From NCBI GenBank assembly GCA_040776805.1, contig JAXGZS010000001.1, forward strand, positions 124,001 through 188,000: a DNA stretch of 64,000 bases, written 5' to 3'. The first letter of the stretch is position 1; every line of letters begins with the position of its first letter. This DNA is from UBA7702 sp040776805 (lineage in GTDB: Bacteria > Bacillota > Dehalobacteriia > UBA7702). Of this stretch, positions 50,571-59,286 are shown piece by piece. The translations under genes and the position numbers were made by a program. Under the pieces are notes generated by a model. The model saw nothing but the letters and a program-made list of their open reading frames with translations, did no database searches and had not been told where the DNA came from.

Positions 50571-51488
50571 TTATAGTGGCGGGGCGTTGGCTTTTCCCAA
50601 GGCCGACAGGGCCAGGACCCTCATCTCGATGTAATTGCCGTAGACGATGCAGAGCAGGATCAGAGCCGCGCCGCCCCAGCCGACGAAGGTAAGCTGCTCT
50701 CCCAGAATAAGAAAAGCGGCGGCGGCGGTGAATACCGGCTCAAAACACTGGGTCAAGGCGACAATCCCCGAGGAGATATGCTCCAAAGCGGCGTTTTGCA
50801 GGAAATAGGAGACGATGGAACTTAATATCGCCAAGTAGAGGATCACCCACCAAGCTGTCGGCGTGATGGCGGAAAACACCACCATGGGCTCGAAAAACAG
50901 TGCTCCGCCAACGGCAAGAATCGCGGTGATCACCAGCTGCGTCACGGTGATGGTCAGCGGCGATAGATAGGCTAGGCCGTCCTCGGCCCAGACGAGGGAA
51001 CCGGCCATGGAGAGGGAGCAGAGGATGGCCAGTAATTCACCCCAGCCGAAATGGAAGCCGCCTCCGCTGCTGCACAGCAAATAAAGACCGACGATGGCCA
51101 AAAGCTGTGCCGGCAGGACGGCGATGCTGTAACGGCGGCGGAGGATGAAGAGGGCGAGGAGAGGCGTGAAAACCACGGATAGCGACATTAGAAAGCCGAC
51201 GATGGTGACATCGGTATATTTTAAGGCCAAATTGGATGTAATATAAGCCAAAGCCATGCTGATGGAGGCCGGCAGCCAATTTGCGGGACGCGTATTCTTT
51301 AGCTCCTGCCAAGCGGATTTCCCGGCGAAGAGCAGCAGGATGCCGGCGGCGATGACAAAGCGAATGGCCATGCACCAAAAGGGCGTAACGCTTTCGTAGG
51401 CGATTGTCGTCATGGGATTGCCGATGCCGAAGATCAATCCTTGTAATATGATGAGAAAAATATAGAGGATTTGTTTGTTTTGCAGCAT
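50571..51488 (-). CDS. EamA/DMT-family transporter
   Basis: This 305-residue protein has ten hydrophobic segments in two EamA repeats; the N-terminal repeat has PFWCMAIRFVIAAGILL and the C-terminal one STIVSYFLQNAALEHI-like residues SSIVSYFLQNAALEHISSG and LTQCFEPVFTAAAAFLILGE. DMT transporters export small metabolites. The ATG at 51488 has AGAAACG rather than a strong RBS. The substrate is unknown. Confidence 0.9.
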   Translation of the reverse strand: MLQNKQILYIFLIILQGLIFGIGNPMTTIAYESVTPFWCMAIRFVIAAGILLLFAGKSAWQELKNTRPANWLPASISMALAYITSNLALKYTDVTIVGFLMSLSVVFTPLLALFILRRRYSIAVLPAQLLAIVGLYLLCSSGGGFHFGWGELLAILCSLSMAGSLVWAEDGLAYLSPLTITVTQLVITAILAVGGALFFEPMVVFSAITPTAWWVILYLAILSSIVSYFLQNAALEHISSGIVALTQCFEPVFTAAAAFLILGEQLTFVGWGGAALILLCIVYGNYIEMRVLALSALGKANAPPL

Positions 51489-51511
51489 AAAAACGTTTCT
51501 CCAAAAGTGAT

Positions 51512-51548
51512 ATCAAAAAACGATATCCGCGCAGGGATATCGTTTTAG
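51512..51548 (-). terminator. Hairpin after the ArsR gene, before EamA
   Basis: AAAACGATATCC and GGATATCGTTTT form a 12-bp perfect stem; on the minus strand it ends in GTTTTTT. The rest of the 51549-51729 gap shows another stem CAATATTCCC/GGGATATTG but no gene. Confidence 0.7.
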
Positions 51549-51729
51549 ACTGACGATAAAGTCTGATCCGTGGCGAATATCCGGCAGCAAATTCCGTCGA
51601 TATTTGCCCGAAAAGACAAAGCCTTTCTCAACACCCTGTCATATGGTCAGAGGATCCGGCTTGCGTCAGCTTTTTTGCCGTTTACCCAATATTCCCAAAG
51701 GGATATTGTTTTTGCTTTGCGGCAAAAGA

Positions 51730-52011
51730 TCAATTACAGTATTGTTTTTTAACCACTTCGAATACCTCTTTGATGCGGTTGTCGGCCAAAGAATAGGTGA
51801 CGTATTGGCCGCATTTTTCCCGGGAAATAAGATCCGCGGCTTTTAAAGAATGCAGGTGCTGGGAAAGGGCGGCACGGGTGATCTGAGGAAACATCTCGGC
51901 AAGTTCGCTGACACCGGTGGCGCGTTCTAGTAGGGCGCAAAGAATCAACAACCGGTATTGGTTGGACAAAAGTCTGAATAAATCCGCAACAATTTGAGCT
52001 TTTTCTTCCAT
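51730..52011 (-). CDS. ArsR-family winged-helix regulator
   Basis: This 93-residue regulator has LFRLLSNQYRLLILCALLERATGVSEL (as LSNQYRLLILCALL), then ITRAALSQHLHSLKAADLISREKCGQYVTYSLAD. The recognition helix is AALSQHLHSL. No typical metal-binding Cys set (CVCDL) is visible, so it may sense something else. ATG 52011 or a TTG 18 bases earlier. It could control the EamA gene downstream. Confidence 0.9.
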   Translation of the reverse strand: MEEKAQIVADLFRLLSNQYRLLILCALLERATGVSELAEMFPQITRAALSQHLHSLKAADLISREKCGQYVTYSLADNRIKEVFEVVKKQYCN

Positions 52012-52211
52012 TATTATAACCCCCCACAAGATATCCTAATCGTAGCTAATTGTATGATTTTATTCATTTATTGTGTTTTTTTATTCCTATTTTGGTAGTA
52101 TATCATAAAATAACGGAGAATGGTATCCCTTTCCCAAAAAAATTTTCAAATAAACGTGGACATTTTTTGCCGAAGGCTTTATGATTGTCAGATATTTTGG
52201 AAAAGACGTGT

Positions 52212-53336
52212 TTAACGACGGTTGGCGTTGTTTTTCGCGGGGGCCAAATTGACGATGCCTTTGCGGAGATTGACGATGAAATCCTGAACGTTGGTGATGA
52301 CGCCCCGGGCGGCGAGACTGCCTCTGTCGCTCAGTTTGTTGACAGCGAATTCGGAAATATCCACAACGTAGAAATAGACGGGACGAATGGTATGATCCTC
52401 TAACACGCGAAAAGACGGCGTCATATTCCCGGTGGCAATGGCATGGAGCGTCGTGGCCAGGCAGATCACCGTCGTGGCCTTTTTGACCGCGGCGCGCATA
52501 TGATCCTGGGCTTTGTAGACATCGGCGTAAACCCCGGGCAGAGGGCCGTCGTCTCGGATGGAACCGGCCAAAAGGAAGGGAATGTTTTTTTCGACACAGG
52601 CGCAAATGATGCCGTTATCAAGGCCTTCCCCGGTGATGAAAGCTTGGACGGAACCGTAAAACCGCGCCCTGTTGATGGTGTCGATATGATTGTAGTGGCC
52701 GAAAGGCAGGCTCTTTTGACTGTATATATCTTGACCCAGGGCGGTTCCTTTGTAAGCCGCCTCCAGGTCGTGGGTGGCCAGGGCGTTCCCCGCCAATACG
52801 CTATGGACGTAGCCGTTACGGATCAGCTGGGCGAAGGAGTCCCTGCTGTCTGCATCGAAAGCGCAGGCAGGGCCCAATACCCAGAGTATATGGCCGTGGT
52901 CCTTTTCAAAGCGCAGCAGTTCATAAATGCTGTCGTAATCCTTGGAAAAGGCTGTTTCCCTGGAGCGGCGCTGGCGAAAGGCAAAGGTTTCCTCTGTGCC
53001 GTCCCGTTGTTCCCGAAAGCCGTCGGGATACACGAAGATACCGTCTTCTCCGTTCTCTTTGCGGCCAACGAAAACCTTATCGCCTTTTTTGACATTGCGG
53101 AATTCGACGATGCGGACGGTATCACCATCCAAAACGGCGACGCAGTCCATCCGGGATTCCTCCGCCAAACGCCAGACGCCGTTGATTTTGAAGTATTCTG
53201 GGAAAATCGTTGTGGCGTGGTAGTTCTCCGGTGCCACGCCGTCCTTGGGCGACAACGCGTAACAGGCATCGCCGGCGCTTTTGAGCGGCTCCTTTTGAAA
53301 ATCCGGCTCATGATAGAGAGGCAATGGAAATGACAT
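52212..53336 (-). CDS. LOR/SDH-type (TIGR00300-like) protein, possible ornithine cyclodeaminase
   Basis: This 374-residue protein resembles the archaeal/cyanobacterial 'LOR/SDH bifunctional domain' family (TIGR00300, related to the C-terminal part of ArgZ/AgrE). Landmarks are SVLAGNALATHDLEAAYKGTALG (as VLAGNALATHDLEAA), PFLLAGSIRDDGPLPGV, and HAIATGNMTP. Relatives bind NAD and convert ornithine to proline or act on related amino acids. Here the gene is not in an arginine cluster, so function is uncertain. ATG 53336 follows GGAGG. Confidence 0.75.
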   Translation of the reverse strand: MSFPLPLYHEPDFQKEPLKSAGDACYALSPKDGVAPENYHATTIFPEYFKINGVWRLAEESRMDCVAVLDGDTVRIVEFRNVKKGDKVFVGRKENGEDGIFVYPDGFREQRDGTEETFAFRQRRSRETAFSKDYDSIYELLRFEKDHGHILWVLGPACAFDADSRDSFAQLIRNGYVHSVLAGNALATHDLEAAYKGTALGQDIYSQKSLPFGHYNHIDTINRARFYGSVQAFITGEGLDNGIICACVEKNIPFLLAGSIRDDGPLPGVYADVYKAQDHMRAAVKKATTVICLATTLHAIATGNMTPSFRVLEDHTIRPVYFYVVDISEFAVNKLSDRGSLAARGVITNVQDFIVNLRKGIVNLAPAKNNANRR

Positions 53337-53427
53337 GGCAAATCCTCCTTTCGCTCTCTCTATTTTGTGCAGAAAATCATGCCGTGATACGCTTTGTTAA
53401 GCGCATGTTGATGGACTCCATAGGAAA

Positions 53428-53472
53428 AAGCAGCGGTCATCTTAAAGATCGCTGCTGATTTGTTTTTTATGA
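53428..53472 (-). terminator. Terminator after aroQ (minus strand)
   Basis: AGCAGCG...CGCTGCT with an inner ATCTT/AAGAT pairing; on the minus strand the stem ends GCTGCTTTTTCC. It lies beyond the aroQ stop. Confidence 0.75.
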
Positions 53473-53546
53473 AAAGCGCTGTCGCCCACGGCATACCTAG
53501 CCTTTGGTTGCCAGCTTTTTTGTTTTTTGCCGGGTCCTGTGCCGTG

Positions 53547-53972
53547 TCACCTTGATGCCAGCAGCCTTAGCGCTTCCAGGTAGCCTTGGAGACCTTTGCC
53601 TTTGATTGTGGCCAAGCAAGCGCTGCGGATATAGGAGGTTTTGCGGAAATCTTCTCTGCTGTCCGGGTCGGAGATGTGTACCTCCACCGTGGGCAGATTC
53701 ACCGCTTTCACGGCGTCCAGCAAGGCGATACTCGTATGGGTATAGGCCGCCGGGTTGATGATGATGCCGTCGGCCCGGCCCAAAGCCGCCTGAATGCTGT
53801 CGATCAGCGCGCCTTCGCTGTTGGCTTGGAAAAATTCTATCTCGATTTCTAATTTTGCCGCTTCCGCTTCGATCCTTTTTACGAGATCGCCATAGGTTTC
53901 CCGGCCGTAGATCGCCGGCTCCCTCATCCCCAGCATATTGAGGTTCGGACCGTTGATGACCATGATTTTCAT
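53547..53972 (-). CDS. aroQ: 3-Dehydroquinate dehydratase type II (AroQ)
   Basis: The 141-residue enzyme dehydrates 3-dehydroquinate to 3-dehydroshikimate. Signatures: INGPNLNMLG at the start, the catalytic loop REPAIYGRETYGDL, EFFQANSEGALIDSIQ, INPAAYTHTSIALLDA and VEVHISDPDSREDFRKTS. ATG 53972 is preferred to an upstream in-frame start that adds 43 non-conserved residues. It follows the merR gene by 25 bases on the same strand. The aroF/tyrA/pheA genes lie 7 kb away. Confidence 0.95.
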   Translation of the reverse strand: MKIMVINGPNLNMLGMREPAIYGRETYGDLVKRIEAEAAKLEIEIEFFQANSEGALIDSIQAALGRADGIIINPAAYTHTSIALLDAVKAVNLPTVEVHISDPDSREDFRKTSYIRSACLATIKGKGLQGYLEALRLLASR

Positions 53973-53997
53973 CAGCTTTTCTCGCTTTCTTTTTTTG

Positions 53998-54804
53998 TTA
54001 AAAGAGCACCTGTAATTCGTAGAGAGGATCGACCCAGGTGGTAACTTTGGTGTATGTATCCACTTCAACGCAGAGCTTTGGCTGTTTGTTAAGTTTGGCA
54101 ATGGTGTCTTTGATTACATTGAGTTGTGATTTCTTGTTATTTTTCCGATAATTTACGCATAGATACTCCCCCTGTGGGAGGGTTTCCATCTTTGCGAAGA
54201 AGGAAGTCTTACCCAGCGTCGCGTCGCAGAAAATATCCGTGTAATAGAGTTCCGCCGTATCCTTATGCTCTGGGATCACGACGATGCTGCCGGTGGCGTA
54301 GAGGGTCTTTAAGTTGTGGACGCGGATTTCCTTATAAACGTCCCAAAAGCAGTCGTAGACGTCGTCCTCGGTGATGATACGGTTGCCAACATTATGTTTG
54401 ATGACATCCCTTTCCGGGATCCTTTGCCAATAGACGCCGTCGTTCTTGGCGTGGGCCACATCGTTATAGATTTTGTCGCAAAGCCCTTGATAGCAGGTGA
54501 TGGCTTCATTCAACAGATCGATCTGTTGTCGGGCGCGGTGGATTTGCCGGGCCGAAAAATCGGCGATGGCCAAGGCGTCATCCCCTTGGCAGGCAGCGGA
54601 GATTTCATCTAAAGAGGCGCCGCCCCGGCGAAAAAAAGTAATGAATTCGATGAACAGCAGTTGGTTTGATTCATAGTAACGGTACCCTGTATCCGGATCC
54701 ACATAACGGGGCTTTAAAAGGCCGATTTCGTCATAATGGCGCAGCATCTTCACGGAAACGCCCTTCATTTTGGCCACGGTACCGATGGAAAATAATTTGC
54801 TCAA
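53998..54804 (-). CDS. MerR-family regulator, divergent from the mttB operon
   Basis: This 268-residue MerR/BmrR-type regulator has the HTH FSIGTVAKMKGVSVKMLRHYDEIGLL (as IGTVAKMKGVSVKMLRHYD), then YRYYESNQL and a coiled coil. A C-terminal effector domain of about 150 residues contains YCDFWDV-like residues and a GyrI-like fold pattern. It starts at TTG 54804 behind GGAG. Its promoter is shared back to back with the mttB operon. A quaternary or tertiary amine ligand is inferred from the target operon. Confidence 0.85.
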   Translation of the reverse strand: MSKLFSIGTVAKMKGVSVKMLRHYDEIGLLKPRYVDPDTGYRYYESNQLLFIEFITFFRRGGASLDEISAACQGDDALAIADFSARQIHRARQQIDLLNEAITCYQGLCDKIYNDVAHAKNDGVYWQRIPERDVIKHNVGNRIITEDDVYDCFWDVYKEIRVHNLKTLYATGSIVVIPEHKDTAELYYTDIFCDATLGKTSFFAKMETLPQGEYLCVNYRKNNKKSQLNVIKDTIAKLNKQPKLCVEVDTYTKVTTWVDPLYELQVLF

Positions 54805-54823
54805 AATTATTTCTCCTTTTCTC

Positions 54824-54854
54824 TTGACTCTCCCTTTGTGGAATAGTATATACT
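54824..54854 (+). promoter_or_regulatory. MerR-type promoter of the mttB operon (19-bp spacer)
   Basis: TTGACT (54824-54829) and TATACT (54849-54854) are separated by 19 bases, the overlong spacing that MerR regulators correct by bending DNA. The mttB ATG is 93 bases downstream. Confidence 0.85.
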
Positions 54855-54873
54855 GCAAAGTGAGAAGAGTCAA
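54843..54873 (-). promoter_or_regulatory. MerR-type promoter of the regulator gene (19-bp spacer)
   Basis: On the minus strand TTGACT (54873-54868) and TACTAT (54848-54843) are also 19 bases apart. The two promoters overlap around the centre AGTATATACT, flanked by TTGACTCT/AGAGTCAA arms and CTTTG/CAAAG arms. Confidence 0.82.
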
Positions 54874-54946
54874 CAGATAGCGTTGCAACGATCTGGATCC
54901 TTTGGACAAAAAGCAGTAATTTCACGAGAAGTTAGGAGAGATAATC

Positions 54947-56398
54947 ATGGCTGATTTTCATTTTGATCTGTTATCGTTAGCAGAAATGGAGGCGGTAAAG
55001 GAGGCGACGTTTCAGTTAATGGAAAGAACCGGCTGTAGGGTATACAGCCCGGAGGCCCTTGCTTTGCTGAAAGCGGCGGGGGCAAAGGTGTCCGATACAA
55101 ACTTAGTGAACATTCCCCGAGCATTGACGGAGAATGCCTTGGTGACCGCGCCGTCAAAAATCGATATTTTTAACCGTTACGGCGATCTCGCCATGGAATT
55201 GACGGGGCGCAACAGTTATTTCGGCCCCGGCGTTACCTGTCCCTATTTTAACGACCCCCTTACTTTAGAACGCCGCCTCGCGGTAAAGGACGATGTCGTT
55301 GCCACTGCCATCGTCGCCGACGCCTTGAAAAACATTGATTTTCTGATGTCCTTATGTATGATCAGCGACAAAACACCTCAGCTGGCCGACGTTCACGAAG
55401 TGGACGCGATGCTGAGAAACAGCACCAAACCGCTCTTGACATGGGCCTTCAACGTGGATAATCTAAAAGATATTATCGCCATGGCGGAAACCGTGGCCGG
55501 CGGCGCAGAGAATTTACGAAAAAAGCCCAACATCATCGTATACGCGGAGCCCACCACGCCCCTGGCTCACTCCAAAGAAGCCCTGGAGAAGCTGATGTAC
55601 ATGGCGAAAAAGGGGCTGCCCCTCGTCTATTCCCCGGGGATGACCTTCGGCGGCACCGCGCCGGTGACCTTAGCCGGCGCCCTTACCATCGGCTTGGCCG
55701 ACGTCCTTTGCGGTGTCGTCGTTTCCCAGCTGGTCAGGGAGGGGGCGCCGATCATTTGCAGCTCCAACGGGGGCGTCCTTGATCTGAAATCCTTCCAGGC
55801 CGCTTACGGCAGTCCTGAAATGCTCCTGATGGACGGCGCCGGTACCCAGATGCTGCGTTCCTTCGGCATTCCCAGCTTCGGTTTGGCCGGCGCCACGGAC
55901 AGCAAAACCCTCGATGCCCAAGCGGCCATGGAAGTCACCGCGGAAATCATTGCCGATATAGGGATGGGCGCCAACCTCATTCACGATTTCGGCATGTCCG
56001 ATGTGGGCATGACCGGTTCCCTGCAACTGATGGTTTTCTGTGAAGAAGTGGCGGGTTACGCCAGGAGGCTGACCCAGGGCTTTGCCACCGATGAAAACGG
56101 TTTTGCCGCCGACGCCATTGATGAAGTGGGCCCCAACGGCAATTTCCTCGCCGCCCGGCATACCTTTGATCACTTCCAAAAGGAATTATACGTACCCTCA
56201 TGCGGGATTCGTCAGGATTACAACGGCTGGCTTGCCGCAGGCAAAAAGACGATGGCGGACCGCATCAATGAAAAGATCGCTCATTTGCTGAAAAGTCATC
56301 ATCCAAAACCCTTAAACGACAGCGTACTGGCGAAACTCGACGGCATTGTCGCGGCGGCGGAAGCGCGGTATGGAAGGGCCATTGAAAATCATCAATGA
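54947..56398 (+). CDS. MttB-superfamily methyltransferase without pyrrolysine
   Basis: This 483-residue TIM-barrel enzyme belongs to the trimethylamine methyltransferase (MttB, COG5598) superfamily. At the place of pyrrolysine it has Ala in LAGATDSKTLDAQAAME. Non-pyrrolysine members (MtgB, MtcB, MtpB, MtyB) demethylate quaternary amines such as glycine betaine, carnitine or proline betaine. TPVTLAGAL-type GTAPVTLAGALTIGLAD is conserved. RBS GGAGAG precedes ATG 54947. It heads the MerR-controlled operon with an MFS transporter and two more mttB genes. The substrate is unknown. Confidence 0.92.
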   Translation: MADFHFDLLSLAEMEAVKEATFQLMERTGCRVYSPEALALLKAAGAKVSDTNLVNIPRALTENALVTAPSKIDIFNRYGDLAMELTGRNSYFGPGVTCPYFNDPLTLERRLAVKDDVVATAIVADALKNIDFLMSLCMISDKTPQLADVHEVDAMLRNSTKPLLTWAFNVDNLKDIIAMAETVAGGAENLRKKPNIIVYAEPTTPLAHSKEALEKLMYMAKKGLPLVYSPGMTFGGTAPVTLAGALTIGLADVLCGVVVSQLVREGAPIICSSNGGVLDLKSFQAAYGSPEMLLMDGAGTQMLRSFGIPSFGLAGATDSKTLDAQAAMEVTAEIIADIGMGANLIHDFGMSDVGMTGSLQLMVFCEEVAGYARRLTQGFATDENGFAADAIDEVGPNGNFLAARHTFDHFQKELYVPSCGIRQDYNGWLAAGKKTMADRINEKIAHLLKSHHPKPLNDSVLAKLDGIVAAAEARYGRAIENHQ

Positions 56399-56468
56399 CA
56401 TCCGGATCATTCAAAAAATAAATCTATTATTATGAAAGTTTGAAGTTTAAAAGGAAGGACGGTAAAAC

Positions 56469-57761
56469 ATGAAAAAAGAATCCATATTCAATTCCAGAAG
56501 GATCCTGGTGCTCTTTCTTCTGATGTTGGCCGGCGGCGCGATCTATGAATTGCCTTATTTGCGTTATTATTATTACGACGCCCTCCAGGCTGCTCTTGGG
56601 CTGAACAATACCGCTTACGGCACGTTGATGAGCGCCTACGGCATCACGGCGATGATTTGCTATTTTCCCGGCGGCTGGCTTGCCGATAAGATTTCCTGTA
56701 AAAAACTGATGGTTTTTGCCCTCTTCGCCACGGCGGCGTTGGGGTTTTATTCGGCGACATTTCCCTCCTACATGGCAAATCTGATCATCTATATTCTTTG
56801 GGGGGTCACCACTTCGCTGATTTTTTGGGCAGCCATGCTGAAAGCCACCCGGATGGCCGGCGGCAGTGAAATCCAGGGTAAACTTTTCGGTCTTTTAGAA
56901 GGCGGCCGCGGCCTCTTGCCCATGCTTTGGGGCGTTGCCATTCTCTGGCTGTTCAACCACATCGGCGGTGAAATCGCCGGAATTCGCGGGGTGATCATTG
57001 CATATTCCTGTGTCGTTACGGTGGCCGCGCTTTTGCTTTTGTTCTTCTTCAAAGAAACCAAAGTGGAATATATCTCTTCCGAAACCGGGGGAGAAGAGCA
57101 TCATTTGTTCAAAGAAATCTTTTATGTCCTTAAAATACCCGATCTTTGGCTGCTGGCAATCGTCATCTTTTGTTGCTACACCTTATATTGCACCCAGAGC
57201 TATATCACGCCCTATTTCACCGAAATGTTCGCCGCCAGCGCGTCCTTGGCTGCTCTCATTGCCTTGATGCGGACGTATTTCATTGCCATTTTTGGCGGCC
57301 CCATTGCCGGGATCTGGGCGGATAAAAGGGGTTCCAGCGCCCGGGTGTTGCGGATCGCGATCTTTGTGGCTGCCCTCGCCGTATTGGCTTATCTGATCAT
57401 TCCGGCGCAAGCATCTTTCCTTTGGCTTGCCACCGCCGCCATGGTCGTGCTGGCCTTCTCCGTGTTCCTCACCCGCGGCGTTTACTTTGCCGTCGTCGAT
57501 GAGTTGATGATTCCGTTGCGGTATACCGGCGCCGCCGTCGGCCTCGCTTCTTTCATCGGTTTCATTCCCGAAGCCTTTGTTTACACACTGGTGGGCCATT
57601 GGATGGATACCTATCCCGGCATTACCGGCTATAAAATCATGTTCGGCTATATGCTGACCATCGGTATCCTTGGTTTCATCGTCACCATGATTCTGATCTC
57701 CCGCATCAAAAAGAGAAGAGCCGTGGTAAAACAGGGGGAAGGCGTAACAGACGCCGCCTAA
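56469..57761 (+). CDS. MFS transporter of the methyltransferase operon
   Basis: This 430-residue transporter has twelve hydrophobic segments and the MFS loop GGWLADKISCKKLMVF between helices 2 and 3, with ADKRGSSARVLR as its counterpart in the second half. It probably brings in the methylated amine used by the flanking methyltransferases, since it lies between mttB genes in the same operon. AAGGAAGGAC is the RBS. The substrate is inferred only. Confidence 0.88.
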   Translation: MKKESIFNSRRILVLFLLMLAGGAIYELPYLRYYYYDALQAALGLNNTAYGTLMSAYGITAMICYFPGGWLADKISCKKLMVFALFATAALGFYSATFPSYMANLIIYILWGVTTSLIFWAAMLKATRMAGGSEIQGKLFGLLEGGRGLLPMLWGVAILWLFNHIGGEIAGIRGVIIAYSCVVTVAALLLLFFFKETKVEYISSETGGEEHHLFKEIFYVLKIPDLWLLAIVIFCCYTLYCTQSYITPYFTEMFAASASLAALIALMRTYFIAIFGGPIAGIWADKRGSSARVLRIAIFVAALAVLAYLIIPAQASFLWLATAAMVVLAFSVFLTRGVYFAVVDELMIPLRYTGAAVGLASFIGFIPEAFVYTLVGHWMDTYPGITGYKIMFGYMLTIGILGFIVTMILISRIKKRRAVVKQGEGVTDAA

Positions 57762-57794
57762 ATCTTCACATTAAGCATAACGAGGTATCATGAT

Positions 57795-59282
57795 ATGACA
57801 AAATTCACATTGGATCATCAGCCCCTTTTGCGGTTTCTGAAGGAAGAAGATATTCTGAAAATCCACGAGGCGGCATTAAAAGTATTGGCAAAAACTGGCG
57901 TGTTTTTCGATAGCGAGGAGGCTTTGACCATTCTCCGTGATGCGGGGTGCAGCGTCGATTTTGACCAAAAAATCGCCCGTTTCCCCAAAGAACTGGTGGA
58001 AAAAGCCCTGTCTTCCGTGCCGGAAACCTTTTAGCTTTTTGACCGGGAAGGGAAAAATCCCATCACCGTTGGAGGTGAAAACTGCTACTTTGATCCCGGT
58101 TCCGCCGGTCTCAATTTTTTGGAAAGCGACAACCGCACCGCGAGACCGGCGGTGAGCGGCGATATCGTTAAGATTTACCGTCTCTGTGACGGGTTGGAAA
58201 ACTTTCCCATCCAAAGCACTGCCGTTTCTTTGGATGACGTACCCAAAAAGATCGCCGATTGTTACCGGGTCTATCTGCTGTTAAAAAATACGGTAAAACC
58301 CATGGCCGTAGGAGCTTTTGACGTCGAGGGCGTCGCCAATATCGCCAAGTTACTGACGCAGATTCGCGGCAGCGAAGCGGCTTTACGGGAAAAACCCCTG
58401 GCTTTCTTTGACATCTGTTCTTCACCCTCTCTGAAATGGACCCATATCAGCTGTCATAACATCATCGATTGCGCAAAACTCGGGCTACCCATAGAAACGA
58501 TCTCCGTCCCCATGCCCGGCGCCGTATCACCGGCGACCCTTGCCGGTTCCCTTTTGATTCATGTGGCGGAAACGTTAAGCGGTATTGTCCTGGCCCAGAG
58601 CATCAACCCCGGCAACCCGATGATCTTCGGTGGCGCGCCGATGACCTTTGATATGCGTTTCAGCACCACTTCCCTGAATGCCGTGGAAACGAACTTGATC
58701 AGCACGGCCTACGCCCAGATGGCCCGTTATTATGGAATACCCTGCCATACTTACGCCGGTCTGGCCGACGCCAAAACCGTCGATGCCCAGGCAGGACTCG
58801 AAACGGCCTTCAGCGCTCTTTTGGCCGCTGCCGGCGGTTTGCACGTCATCGCCGGTCCCGGCATGCTCGATTTTGTCAACACCTTCAGTTTGGAAAAACT
58901 CGTCATTGACCATGAAATCGTGGCGATGACGAAACGGCTGAAAAATAGCTTTGCCGTCAACGACGAAACATTATGCCTTGATCTCATCGACGCCTTGGGT
59001 CCCGGCGGCGATTATATGTCTGCCGAGCATACGCTGCGCCATTTCAAAGAGGAACTCTATATTCCCCCGTTGGTCATCGATAAAAAGAACCGAAACGCCT
59101 GGGAAGCACAGGGCGGCAGTGATATTTTCGCCAGAGCCAAAGCTCAAGTCGTCGCTATTTTGGAGCATCATGAGATTCCCGCCCTCACCCAGGATACCGC
59201 GGTGAAACTCGATGATGCAATGGCTGAAATTATGGCGGCCCTGGATATTGCTTCACTGCCTTTAGGCCCTGAAAGGAGTTGA
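57795..59282 (+). CDS. MttB-superfamily methyltransferase with TAG at a non-catalytic position
   Basis: The frame runs from ATG 57795 to TGA 59280-59282 (495 codons) with one TAG at 58032-58034 (codon 80). The rest is intact and MttB-like. At the known pyrrolysine site it has no TAG: HTYAGLADAKTVDAQAG. So it is a non-pyrrolysine type enzyme by its active site but has UAG in PETF-[TAG]-LFDREG, near the surface strand before the FDPGS loop. In the paralogues at 54947 and 59287 that position is D and L. It could be read as pyrrolysine, or the gene may be dead. Packed tightly between operon genes (4 bases to the next). Confidence 0.8.
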
Positions 59283-59286
59283 CAAG

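Noticed and set aside
57795..58034. Separate 79-residue gene at the start of the second mttB homologue
   Set aside because: The frame continues after the TAG with matching MttB sequence to 59282, so it is one gene with an internal TAG.
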